Source of the DNA: Diplodia intermedia | Taxonomy: Eukaryota; Ascomycota; Dothideomycetes; Botryosphaeriales; Botryosphaeriaceae | Assembly (NCBI GenBank): GCA_021495925.1 | Contig: JAKEKT010000022.1 | Location: 186,001-250,000, forward strand | Length of the DNA stretch: 64,000 bases | Direction: 5' to 3' | In this document: in pieces, positions 23,644-33,012 of the stretch | Layout: every line of letters starts with the position of its first letter | Numbering within the stretch: position 1 is the stretch's first letter | Translations under genes and position numbers: made by a program | Notes under the pieces: model-generated | Database searches by the model: none | Told to the model about the DNA's origin: nothing | What the model saw: the letters and a program-made list of their open reading frames with translations, nothing else

Positions 23644-24069
23644 CTAGGAAGCGCCGAACGTCGTATCCCGCGGATTGCAAGTAGCTGTGCGCGAAAGCGG
23701 GACAATGAGCGTGACTGTCAAGACCATGACCATACGCTGCCTATCGTAGAATGCGTATACATAAGGCTCTTGCTCGCCTTCGTTGATGCGCGGATGATTG
23801 AACACCTTCCCGCAATTGAAGCAGCTCAGTTGAATATCGAAAGGCGGGATCGACGCCCTGGCCTGCGACTCAAGCCACATTGAGATGCAGTTGAAATGGG
23901 CAACGCAGCCGCAATGCAGCTGGATCGGGATCTTCTCGTGCTCACAGTAAGGGTCATGCGGCAGGAGCTGCGCACAAATACTACACGTAGCCCCGGCCGG
24001 TGTCTCCCCAGGAGGCTCCCGAGGGAATTGGAGAATGATGGCAGAACCGACTGTGGCGTCCGTCATCAT
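23644..24069 (-). CDS. Small RING-like zinc-finger protein
   Basis: Single-exon frame, 141 aa, starting at two adjacent Met codons (24069). Residues about 29-92 hold a RING-like ligand series: C-S-I-C, then L-H-C-G-C-V-A-H-F-N-C-I-S-M-W-L, then S-C-F-N-C-G. This matches the usual C-x2-C ... C-x-H-x2-H-x2-C ... C-x2-C scheme, except that Cys stands where the first His is usual. The CI..WL core typical of E3 ligases is present. RING proteins move ubiquitin from an E2 to a target. The C-terminus (VYAFYDRQRMVMVLTVTLI) is hydrophobic but short for a membrane anchor. It is divergent from CPC gene B with 254 bp between starts. Ubiquitin-ligase function is inferred from the motif only. Confidence 0.66.
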   Translation of the reverse strand: MMTDATVGSAIILQFPREPPGETPAGATCSICAQLLPHDPYCEHEKIPIQLHCGCVAHFNCISMWLESQARASIPPFDIQLSCFNCGKVFNHPRINEGEQEPYVYAFYDRQRMVMVLTVTLIVPLSRTATCNPRDTTFGAS

Positions 24070-24323
24070 GCGTAGATCGCTAGAAGATGTGTGGTGATTG
24101 AGGAGTATTGGAGGTTTAAGATATATATGTACATCGAAGTTTCCGACGCTGTTGGATCACAGAACCATTGTTCTTTTTTCCAGTTTAGGTCGTTGTTTCT
24201 GAACACACCCCCAAGAACAATGGGGATATCAAAGGTATACAGCCCCATTGTCAAGATCTTTTGCCATGACATACCAGCATATAAATACAGGATTCCAATG
24301 CAAGTTTTAGAAAAATCCACCGT

Positions 24324-24857
24324 ATGGCTTCCTCCATGACTTGCAAGTCGTCCAACCGCCGTGCCCCAGCAAAGTTAACGGCTAGGCGCGCTATCACCCG
24401 CCCGCAACTCCCGAGTATCTCAGAGACCCCAGAGAGCGACAGTGACAGCTTTGTCATTGTTGGTGAGGAAGGATCAGTGACTGACGAATGTTCGCAAACC
24501 CAACAGGATTCGGCGCTCTCGGACGCCCCTGAGGTGATCACGACTGCGGAGGTCGAAGTTGCCGCGAGACAAGCCCTTGATGATGAATACGCACATATCG
24601 TTGCGATCGCTGCGGCGCGAGGATCTGATCAATCTACCTTCTCGGCGTTGAGGCAGGCTGTTGGCAACACGGCCAAACATATCGTCAAGCGGCTGTGCCC
24701 TGCCAAGATCCCGACTCCTGAGGAGGCTCAGTGCCCTTGCTTCACTAGACCATCGGATGGTTTTTATGGCTGTGCAATCCAAGAGCATGTCGCCGCTGGC
24801 TTCAAGAAACAGCGCGAGGCGAACAAGTCAAAGAATTTAACCGGTTCGCGCATTTGA
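24324..24857 (+). CDS. CPC-motif protein B, function unknown
   Basis: Single-exon frame of 177 aa starting MASSMTCKSSNRRAPAKL. The N-terminus is basic, then acidic Ser/Asp/Glu-rich (ETPESDSDSFVIVGEEG), a pattern resembling SUMO-interacting sequences. A predicted helical part follows (EVEVAARQALDDEYAHIVAI). The C-terminal motif is P-E-E-x2-C-P-C-F-x2-P-S-D-G-F-x2-C-A-I-Q-E-H, aligning column for column with protein A at 20464-21240. Both also carry a V-A-A-R-like helix and DQS upstream of the motif. The two genes are probably diverged paralogues about 3 kb apart. No family name known to me; metal binding by the Cys/His set is possible. Confidence 0.7.
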   Translation: MASSMTCKSSNRRAPAKLTARRAITRPQLPSISETPESDSDSFVIVGEEGSVTDECSQTQQDSALSDAPEVITTAEVEVAARQALDDEYAHIVAIAAARGSDQSTFSALRQAVGNTAKHIVKRLCPAKIPTPEEAQCPCFTRPSDGFYGCAIQEHVAAGFKKQREANKSKNLTGSRI

Positions 24858-25077
24858 TTGTTTTGCCGAGGAACACTTACTTGAGTTGTTCGTCGTCATG
24901 CTTTACCATTAGTACATTTCTTATTTCCATCACAGTGGACGAAGGTACTCGCCCGCGTATTTTACATACATTTTAAACGCTTGAACGCTTTTGAATCAAC
25001 ATGAACCGTCCCCCAAGTCTCCAATGCCTTGACTGAGTGGAGAGTTCCTCGACAAGTGATACTATCAGTGAAACCCA

Positions 25078-25743
25078 TTACTTCTCACCCTCCTGCTCTT
25101 TCCTCCACTCATTCAAAGCATCCTCAAAGCCCCGAGCCGAACCTCCACACCTTTCACCCACTAGACTCCATGTCCTAGTCCTAATGATGTTTTCCACCAT
25201 CCGTTCATTCCTTATCACATTCGCCAACATCTCCGTCCGCAGCTCCTTGGGGAAATAGCGAGCGCTATACGGATCCAGTCGCTCATCGACAATACGTTCG
25301 CGGACCTTGGCGTCCTCCACTTCACGAAGGATAGATACCGGGTCATCGGGGTCCGACGACGTGGCCACGCTCGCGCAGTAGCTCAGAACGTCGGAGCGCA
25401 TTTGCCATGACGGGAACAGCACTTTGTCTTTGAAGTGGTTACAGCTGGATTCCGGAATCTGGCGGTGCGTGCCGGGTGGTAACGTCGAGCGAGTGCTTGT
25501 TGAGGAGGGGTCGAAGCCGGCAGAGGCCGGAGTAAGAAGCGAGTTCAGGTTCTGGGTGATGGAATCGTCTATTGTGGCACGAGATAGACGAAGAAAATCT
25601 ATCCTCAGGCAACAGTGAGCAAAGTCCGGGAAGGTGGAAGGGGATGGAGATAGGGGTGGGTCGATATAGATCATACCTCGCAGGGCCGTCTGGTTGAAGC
25701 AGAACTGCGGCGTCAACTCAGGACGATCGTATGGCTTCGACAT
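25078..25743 (-). CDS. MIX23: MIX23 family mitochondrial protein (formerly Cid2)
   Basis: Exon 1 is 25743-25677 and exon 2 is 25598-25078, with a 78-bp intron, giving 195 aa. The joined sequence runs CFNQTALR-DFLRLSRATIDDSI, then LNSLLTP, SSCNHFKDKVLF, RSDVLSYC and near the end SLVGERC. These Cys and DD.I..LN positions match the MIX23 family (formerly caffeine-induced death protein 2), whose members reside in the mitochondrial intermembrane space and support protein import. Read through without splicing the frame stays open, but it inserts a Pro/Ser-rich block absent from the family. Divergent from the DNA ligase gene, sharing the interval 25744-26212 or 25744-26371 depending on the ligase start. 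Confidence 0.85.
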   Translation of the reverse strand: MSKPYDRPELTPQFCFNQTALRGMIYIDPPLSPSPSTFPDFAHCCLRIDFLRLSRATIDDSITQNLNSLLTPASAGFDPSSTSTRSTLPPGTHRQIPESSCNHFKDKVLFPSWQMRSDVLSYCASVATSSDPDDPVSILREVEDAKVRERIVDERLDPYSARYFPKELRTEMLANVIRNERMVENIIRTRTWSLVGERCGGSARGFEDALNEWRKEQEGEK

Positions 25744-26212
25744 GGTGACGCTGGCTGCGGCAGGCGGCTGCCGCTCGATCTTCTCCTCCGCTGCTCCGGC
25801 GGGGGACTTTTTCCAGAATAGACCAGCCGTGGTGGGCGATTTTGGGTGCAGTGGAGCTCAAGAGACGGAATTGGTGCTTGACAAGCGCGCAGGCAAAGGT
25901 GGACTTGGAGATGGGGAAGCTCAGTCGATGCGTCGCATGGATGGGTGGATGGCACGGGCCACGAGCGGCTGCCTCACAAGCTCAGACCACCGTGTTTTGC
26001 GCGCTAAGCTTATCAAAACTTTCATAACGCTTGCGCTCCCCATGCTTTGTGCTGAGTAATTTGTTAAGCTCAGAATACACCAATGGGAGCCAAGGAAGTG
26101 GGTGGATTTCGTCATGGCGCAGGCAGCGGCGCACGCGCAGCGCGTCGCAGCGCGAGTCGAGGCGACTGCCCTTTCTGCTGCACCACCGCTGCCGCCTGTC
26201 GCCTGTCGTGCC
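25744..26212. promoter_or_regulatory. Bidirectional promoter region MIX23 / DNA ligase I
   Basis: Interval between divergent genes. A TTTTGCGCGC string at 25994-26003 resembles E2F/MBF-type cell-cycle sites, which would suit a DNA replication gene; this is only a resemblance. The right part is open in frame with the ligase from 26102. Confidence 0.4.
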
Positions 26213-26371
26213 ATGCCGCTCTTCCCTAAGGCCAATGCATATACCTCGTCTTTGATCCTGCGTCGCTGCCTGGCCGCCTCCTTGTCGCCTGCCGCATATA
26301 AAAGACCCGTTTCTGTCTTGTACTCTTCCAATTCCCCGCAGCTGCTCACGAGAGCCGCTCTGTACACCACC
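26213..26371 (+). CDS. CDC9: Possible mitochondrial presequence extension of DNA ligase I
   Basis: An ATG at 26213 opens 53 codons that run in frame, without a stop, into the ligase Met at 26372. The peptide begins MPLFPKANAYTSSLILRRCL and ends LLTRAALYTT. It contains six Lys/Arg and no Asp or Glu, the hallmark of a mitochondrial presequence. In yeast CDC9, initiation at the first AUG gives mitochondrial ligase and at a later AUG nuclear ligase. A TATAAAAG at 26297-26304 lies inside this segment and could drive a shorter transcript that starts only at 26372. Confidence 0.6.
26297..26304 (+). promoter_or_regulatory. TATA-box-like element inside the ligase N-terminal extension
   Basis: TATAAAAG 68 bases ahead of the downstream ligase ATG. 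Position suits a promoter for the short (nuclear) form, but it could be chance. Confidence 0.4.
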
Positions 26372-29300
26372 ATGGCACCAAAGCAGGCAACCTTGGGGTA
26401 TGTCAAGCCCAAGCAGATGACTCTGGGGTGCGCGATCCCGCCACCCTTGGACTTTCCCTCCTTTGTCTGGTCAATTGCTGATTCTAGCGCAGCAAGTTTT
26501 TCGGAAAACCGCATGGAGAAGGCCCGCCTCCAAAACAGACGAAGCTGTCCTTCTCCACCAAAGCGAACGCTGCCCCGGCCAAGTCCAAGAAAGGAGAAAA
26601 GGAGGACGATGCTGTGAAGAAGGAGCAGGATAATGTTGGAGAACAGAGTGGGCGTGTTGCGTTGGCAAAGGATGAGGATGTGGAGATGAAGGACGAAGTC
26701 AAGTCTGAGGTGGATGCTGCAGCGAGTGACTCGGATAGTGCCCGTGAGTACATTATCTTCCACCGTCACCCTCTTCAACCTTCCGCACCCCAAACCCCTC
26801 AACCCTCCACATCACTATCGCCATGGAGGAAGGAATCCAAGGTCACCTCGCTAAGCTTTGCCGACTCGCCTGCAATCCGGCCTGGGACTATGTGCTGCAT
26901 GCGCATGACCATACCGGTGGTGTCGAAGCTTTTGAAATCGCTCTCAACACCCGTCGCTCACTCGGCGTAGCGCCCCGGGCACATGGTTTCGATTCCGATG
27001 CACTGACACTAGCAGATTCAAAAAAGCGAGCGCGTGAGGAAAGCGACGAGGAAGACGATGAACCTGTTCCCAACAAGCGTAACGCAAAGAAGGCGCGCCA
27101 ATCGCGGAAGTCAGATTCGCCCCCAGAAGCACCATCCAAACCGCAGAAGAAGACCACGAAGGCCGCGTCGAAGGTGAAGCACGAAGAGGCCGACGAGGAA
27201 GCGAAGGAACAGCCACCTTCCCCCAAGAAGACCAAGTCCAAGTCGAAGAAGGAAGGCTCCAAGTCCGTCGGCGAGGAAGTGGCGACGAAGTCAACCAAGC
27301 GAGCCGCGTCACCACCGAAGACTACAACCAAGGATGTGGAAGCTGATGCGTCACCGGCCGAGTCTGCAGCCCCAGAATCTGAGAAGGAAGATGAAGAAAT
27401 CCTCTCTTCTGAGGAAGAAAAGCCTGCTGCCAAGAAGAAAGCTGCCAAGGCTCGGGAAAAGGTTCAGTCCACACTGAAGGGAAGTGACGAAGAGCTATAT
27501 CCAGACTGGAAGGCGGGTGAGCCAGTACCCTATGCCGCACTTTGTGCCGCTTTCTCCAAGATTGAGATGACCACCAAGCGCCTGGAAATCTCGGCATACT
27601 GTTCCAAGTTTTTCCGTCAAGTGCTTCGCCTAACACCTGAGGACCTGCTTCCGACTGTGATGCTTATGGTCAACAAGCTCGCAGCCGATTACGCTGGAAT
27701 TGAACTTGGCATCGGAGAGTCACTTATCATGAAGGCTATCGGAGAGACTACTGGTAGAAGCCTGGCTGTCATCAAGGCAGATCAGACTGAGATCGGTGAT
27801 CTAGGCCTGGTCGCAGCCAAGAGCAGGTCCAACCAGCCCACCATGTTCAAGCCGAAGCCTCTAACCGTACGTGGTGTCCAAAAGGGTCTGATGGAAATCG
27901 CGACAGTAGAAGGTCAAGGATCGCAGGGGCGCAAGGTCGCTGCCATCAAGAAGATTCTGTCCGCGTCTGACGCACACCTGACTGGAAAGGGCAGTAAAGG
28001 TGTCGACATCCACAAGGACAAGGGTGGTCCCAGCGAGGCCAAGTTTATCGTCAGAATGCTCGAAGGCAAGCTGCGGTTGGGTCTGGCGGACAGGTCCGTT
28101 CTGGTGTCCTTGGCGCACGCCATGGTTGCCTATGAATTGGACCCCAGTGGGAAGAATATTCCAAACAGCGAGCAGTTGGCCAAGGGAGAAAAGACACTGA
28201 AGTCGGTGTACAGGTCAGTAGTATATTGCTGCCATCCATGCCTTGATCTAACAATAGCATAGTGAACTGCCGAGCTACGAGGTTATTATCCCAGCAATGC
28301 TCAAGCACGGTCTCTCCAACCTGAGAGAGCACTGCAAGCTTCAACCAGGTGTGCCGCTCAAGCCTATGCTTGCCAAGCCGACCAAATCGATCACCGAAGT
28401 CCTGGATAAGTTCGAAGGCAAGCACTTCACATGCGAGTACAAGTATGACGGCGAACGCGCTCAAATCCACTTCGTCTCGCACGACGCAGCCCAAGAGTAT
28501 GCAACAGAGGCACCTAGCGCTGGGAAAACGGAGCAAGGAGTCTCGAACATTTTCTCGCGCAACTCGGAGGACCTCTCCAAGAAATATCCGGACATCCTCG
28601 CAAAGCTGCCATCGTGGGTCAAGGACGGAACAAAGAGCTTTGTTCTCGACTGTGAAACTGTTGCGTGGGATGTCGAGGAGAAGAAGGTGCTGCCGTTCCA
28701 AACGCTTATGACGCGGAAGAGGAAGGACGTCAAGATCGAAGACGTCAAGGTCAAGGTCTGTGTCTACGCATTCGATCTCCTCTATCTGAACGGAGAAGCG
28801 CTCGTCAACAAGTCCTTCCGTGAGCGTCGTGACCTCCTCCACGAGTCGTTCACCCCTACTGAAGGTGAATTCGCATTTGCCCAGTTCGGCGACACCAGTG
28901 AGCTTGATGAGATCCAGAACCTACTCGAAAAGTCTGTCAAGGCGTCTTGCGAAGGACTCATGGTTAAGATGCTGGACGGGCAGGAGAGTAGCTACGAGCC
29001 CTCGAAGCGGTCGCAAAACTGGCTCAAGGTCAAGAAGGACTATCTCTCTGGTGTGGGCGACAGTCTTGATCTGGTTGTGCTCGGAGCTTACTTCGGCAAG
29101 GGCAAGCGCACTTCTGTCTATGGCGCGTTCTTGCTCGCATGCTACAACTCCTCCAAGGACACATACGAAACCGTTTGCAACATCGGCACCGGCTTCTCGG
29201 AAGAAGTCCTAGCCAACCTCCACGCGCAGCTCTCGTCGACTGTCATTGACCGCCCCAAGCCGTTTTACTCGCACTCGTCGGGCAACAAGGACCAGCCGGA

Positions 29301-29556
29301 TGTGTGGTTCGAGCCGAAGTATGTTTGGGAAGTCAAGACAGCCGATCTTACCCTCAGCCCAAGGTATATGGCGGCAATGGATGCGCTTGGTGTGGGCAAG
29401 GGTGTCAGCCTGCGCTTCCCGCGCTTCATCCACCAGCGTGATGACAAGAAGCCCGACCAGGCAACCAGTGCGAGGCAGGTTGCTGAGATGTACAGGAAGC
29501 AGGAGGCAGTCACGAAGAACAAGGGCCCGAGTGTTGATGATGACTTTGAGTACTAA
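26372..29556 (+). CDS. CDC9: DNA ligase I (ATP-dependent, replicative)
   Basis: Exons 26372-26397, 26493-26743, 27016-28213, 28263-29556 give 922 aa, or 975 from the ATG at 26213. The enzyme seals nicks between Okazaki fragments. A canonical PCNA-interaction box, Q-A-T-L-G-K-F-F, lies at residues 5-12 and is split by intron 1. A long Lys/Glu/Ser-rich linker follows. The DNA-binding domain starts near VPYAALCAAFSKIE. The adenylation motif KYDGER is at 28441-28458 (catalytic Lys552), with later motifs such as EGLMVKMLDG and the OB-fold part with WEVKTADLTLS and GVSLRFPRFI. Intron 2 is 272 bp and ends in a tandem TAGCAG acceptor, which would vary the junction by one residue. It is divergent from MIX23. 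Identity is secure. Confidence 0.96.
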
Positions 29557-30226
29557 GAAGGCCAGGGGTTGCGTCTTTCTCAAGCAGAGAGCGGGAGTGG
29601 GTTGGCTTACGTTGCTTCTTTGATGCTGTTCTCGAACTTTTCCGGTTTGAGGGGTGTCGCGCTCTTTTCGTGTGTTCTCCAACAGCTCAAAAACGACGGT
29701 AGCGACTAAGTCAGGGCATTGCACGGTCAAAACATGGCAGGAGTTACCGGGGGGAATGCAAGCATAGCAGCGTCAAGGAAACGGGACTCGATGATGGATG
29801 TTTGGTAGGCTCAATATCTCGTATATGTTCATGAAGCATCCATCTCAACAGCCAATAGGAGCGGTCACCATTCTTGCATGAAACTGGCTACGCGGGGATA
29901 GTCTGCCGATCGTCTGGGGTCCAAAACCCACATGCTTCCTATAGTTACCGACATTCCGTCAGTCGCGAATAGGAATGCGGTCATTTGTGTGACGGTGAGC
30001 CGCGGCATACGTAATCCTTACGATTCGCCAGCGGCTTGATCTGCGGCAGCTGCATGTCATGTCGCACTTGCCCAACTTGGCGCAGACCAGCATGAAGAAA
30101 GAGAAAGAGCAATGATGCCATTGGCGGGGCGATAGAACGGGCAATGAAGAAAGGTTGCGGCCTCGGTTGTCGCATCCCGGTCGTTCCAACGGCCTGCGCT
30201 GGCAGAAGCAAGATATATCCTGAAGA
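29557..30226. other. Intergenic: ligase 3' region and FAD-Rieske promoter
   Basis: 670 bases; no gene recognised. Confidence 0.5.
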
Positions 30227-32083
30227 ATGCTCGCCCGCAGCACCTCTCATGCATGCAGGATAGCGGCGAGTGCAACCTACATCACATCGCTTACACGCCC
30301 AAGAACCTGCTTCACCAGGACTTCTTCGTCATCACCACCATCTACCAACCACCCCCGACCCTTCTTCTTGCGGCAGCAAACCATGGACCTCACCCGCCCC
30401 CCCTGCCCCCGCTACCTCACGGCCTCGACATCGAAGCCGGCCAACCAGGCCATTCACACGACAGGCGAGACGGACTCGGTCTGGACGCACGCGCTGCCCT
30501 ACGCCGCGTACCCCGACTTCGCCCGGCTCAACTCCAAAGATGACGTCGAGGCGGACGTCTGCGTCATCGGCTCCGGCATCGCGGGCGCATCGACGGCGTA
30601 CGAGCTCGTGTGCCGCGGGCACGACGTGGTACTGATCGAGGGGCGCGACATCGTGTCGGGCGAGACGGGCCGCACGAGCGGCCACTTGACCTGCGCGCTG
30701 GACGACGGGTACGTGGCCATCGCCCAGAAGCACGGGGACGAGAGGGCGCGCGCCGCGGCCGAGAGCCACGCGTGGGCGGTGCGGCGCGTCGGCGCCGTGG
30801 CGGGTGCGCTGGGCATCGAGTGCGAGTACAGGCGGCTGCCGGCGTACGAGATCTCGCAGTTTGCGCGCGGCGAGGAGGGGCATGGCGGGGAGGTGGAGGC
30901 GTTGAAGAAGGAGGTGGAGAAGGCGAAGTCGCTGGGCTTGGAGGCGGCGTGGGATGACGGGCTGGCGGTCAGGGGCTGGGACGGCGCAGTCGACCAGCGC
31001 GGTGCGGCCGTCTTCGCCAACCAGGCGACTTTCCACCCTACGAAGTACGTGGTCGGCTTGTTGGAGTGGTTGAAGAGACAGTCGAACTTCCGCTGCTACA
31101 CGGGCACGCGGATGACGGCAATCGAGGAAAAGGGCATCGAGGTCCTCGGCATCGGGAATAAGAGCGTTCAGGTTTCGACCCTGAATGGACCGAAGATCAA
31201 ATGCGCGTACGCCGTTGAGGCGACTGCTGTGCCGCTGCAGAAGCTGAGCATCGTCGCCCAGATGGAGGTCAATCGGACATACTGCATCGCCATTCGGGTG
31301 CCGAAGGGCCTGCTAGAAGACTGCCTCCTGTACGACCAGGCGGACGCGTACAAGTACGTAAGACTCACCCCCTGCGACGAGATGGAGGACTACGCCGTCG
31401 TCGGTGGCTGTGACCACAAGGTGGGTCAAGAGGAGACGGGGGGCCGCTTCGAAGAGCTGGAGCAGTGGTTCCGCGAGCGCTTCACCCGGGCGGGCGCCGT
31501 CGACTATCGTTGGAGCGGGCAGATCTGGGAGCCGGTCGACCACGTGAGCTTCATCGGTAAGAACCCGCACCAGTCGCGCACCTTTATCGTCACCGGTGAT
31601 AGCGGTGATGGCTTGACGCACGGCGTGCTCGCGGGCCGCCTCATCGCCGACGAGATCGATGGCAAGCCCAACCCGTGGGCCAAGCTGTACGATCCCTCCC
31701 GCATCGCCAGCATATTCAAGGCATTGCCCGAGATGCTGGCCCACGACGTTCAGGTCAACATGCAGTACAAGCGCTTCCTACAGTCGGACATTGACGACAT
31801 CGAGGACCTTGGCCGCGGCGAGGGCGGCGTGCTCAACAAAGCAACGTCGAAGCCTATCGCCGTCTATAGAGACGGCAAGGGCCAGGTGTACCGCTTCAGT
31901 GCGCTGTGCCCCCACTTGAAGGGCGTCGTGTGCTGGAACCGTACCGAGAAGAGCTGGGATTGCCCCGTGCACGGCAGCAGGTTTAGCAAGGAGGGCGTCT
32001 GCGTCAACGGCCCGGCTAAGATGGACCTGGATCCGGTAGACGAGTCGGGCGGAGTGCTACAGGAGGAAGCTATGAAGGGTTAA
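30227..32083 (+). CDS. FAD-dependent oxidoreductase with C-terminal Rieske [2Fe-2S] domain
   Basis: Single exon, 618 aa. A Rossmann FAD site G-S-G-I-A-G lies at residues 115-120 in VCVIGSGIAGASTAYEL. A DAO-type fold with SGETGRTSGHLT follows and continues to FIVTGDSGDGLTHG. The C-terminal Rieske domain has both ligand pairs, C-P-H at 561-563 and C-P-V-H at 579-582. This DAO+Rieske layout is known in bacteria (YhfW type) and fungi; substrates are largely unknown. The first 52 residues (MLARSTSHACRIAAS onward) have many Arg/Ser/Thr and no Asp or Glu, so this looks like a mitochondrial presequence; an in-frame second Met at 30383 (accATGg) follows it directly. The chemistry is amine or alcohol oxidation coupled to electron transfer by inference only. 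Confidence 0.88.
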   Translation: MLARSTSHACRIAASATYITSLTRPRTCFTRTSSSSPPSTNHPRPFFLRQQTMDLTRPPCPRYLTASTSKPANQAIHTTGETDSVWTHALPYAAYPDFARLNSKDDVEADVCVIGSGIAGASTAYELVCRGHDVVLIEGRDIVSGETGRTSGHLTCALDDGYVAIAQKHGDERARAAAESHAWAVRRVGAVAGALGIECEYRRLPAYEISQFARGEEGHGGEVEALKKEVEKAKSLGLEAAWDDGLAVRGWDGAVDQRGAAVFANQATFHPTKYVVGLLEWLKRQSNFRCYTGTRMTAIEEKGIEVLGIGNKSVQVSTLNGPKIKCAYAVEATAVPLQKLSIVAQMEVNRTYCIAIRVPKGLLEDCLLYDQADAYKYVRLTPCDEMEDYAVVGGCDHKVGQEETGGRFEELEQWFRERFTRAGAVDYRWSGQIWEPVDHVSFIGKNPHQSRTFIVTGDSGDGLTHGVLAGRLIADEIDGKPNPWAKLYDPSRIASIFKALPEMLAHDVQVNMQYKRFLQSDIDDIEDLGRGEGGVLNKATSKPIAVYRDGKGQVYRFSALCPHLKGVVCWNRTEKSWDCPVHGSRFSKEGVCVNGPAKMDLDPVDESGGVLQEEAMKG

Positions 32084-33012
32084 TGATGAGTTCTGAGAAA
32101 ATTGGGGGTTTGCTAACGTCTGATGAGGGAGACACTATTTTTCTTTCCCTTTTCTTTCCCGTCCCCTCTCTTTCCGCTTTCAGGTGGCTTCCTCATGTCG
32201 TTGCCGGCCACATGCTCCTCGTCACTCGTCATTTTTTGCCTTCAGCGAATTACCCCTTCCTAGCCCTTTGGCAGTTCGCGGGGTAGCATCCGAGACCTTT
32301 TGCCCATGAGACGATGAACTCTTCTTCTTGCAGTAGCGGGATTTCCTCATTATCAATGCCAATTGCATGTTTCTCCAGCGGGCTCTACTCTCGTGCAAAA
32401 GCGAAGACGTTGATCACGTTTAGAGGAATGCGAGGAGGGTTGGACTGCCCTTTCGAAGGTAAAAGTATGACGTTGGGCCCCCTCCATTTCAACTGTTCAT
32501 TGCAGCATAGAGAGGGCTCGCGCTACGCACGCATTTAAAGAGGGATTTATTACTTGCAATTTCCTAGGTGGAGAGTAGGAGTCAACTGCGGAACGTTGTC
32601 TGTTTATTTGAGGACTTACATGTACCGTCTGTCCGGGCGTCTGCTTTAACTTGGCATTGCTTGAGAACAACATCTTTTCAGGCTCTATATGCACCACCAG
32701 CGGCCCTTGTTCCTGCTGACGATTTTACTCTTGTTGGTATCTAGCATTGCAGATCGGATTGCGCCATCGCTTCACCGCCGGCATATGGCGGGCATCCCGG
32801 CGTATGACGAAAAGCACCCCGCACCAACCACACCACTTGCAGATTTTGTAGCCGACACGACACCATAGAAGGAAGGACGCGGGGCTTTCGGAACCTGGCA
32901 CAGTCGCAAAAATTGCCGACAACGTGGGATTTAAAAACGGTCTTCGCCGGAGGTTTGACCCTGTTAATTGGAAGTCCTCGGGGTAAAAATACGCACTTCA
33001 CTCAATCGCCAG
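32084..33012. other. Intergenic, possible missing first exon of the sulfatase
   Basis: 929 bases. A 59-codon frame at 32689-32868 starts with a signal-like MHHQRPLFLLTILLLLVSS but ends without joining the sulfatase in a convincing way. No other gene seen. Confidence 0.4.

Noticed and set aside
32689..32868. Short frame with signal-like start as first exon of the sulfatase
   Set aside because: Joining gives a second hydrophobic signal inside the protein and a weak donor; not convincing.
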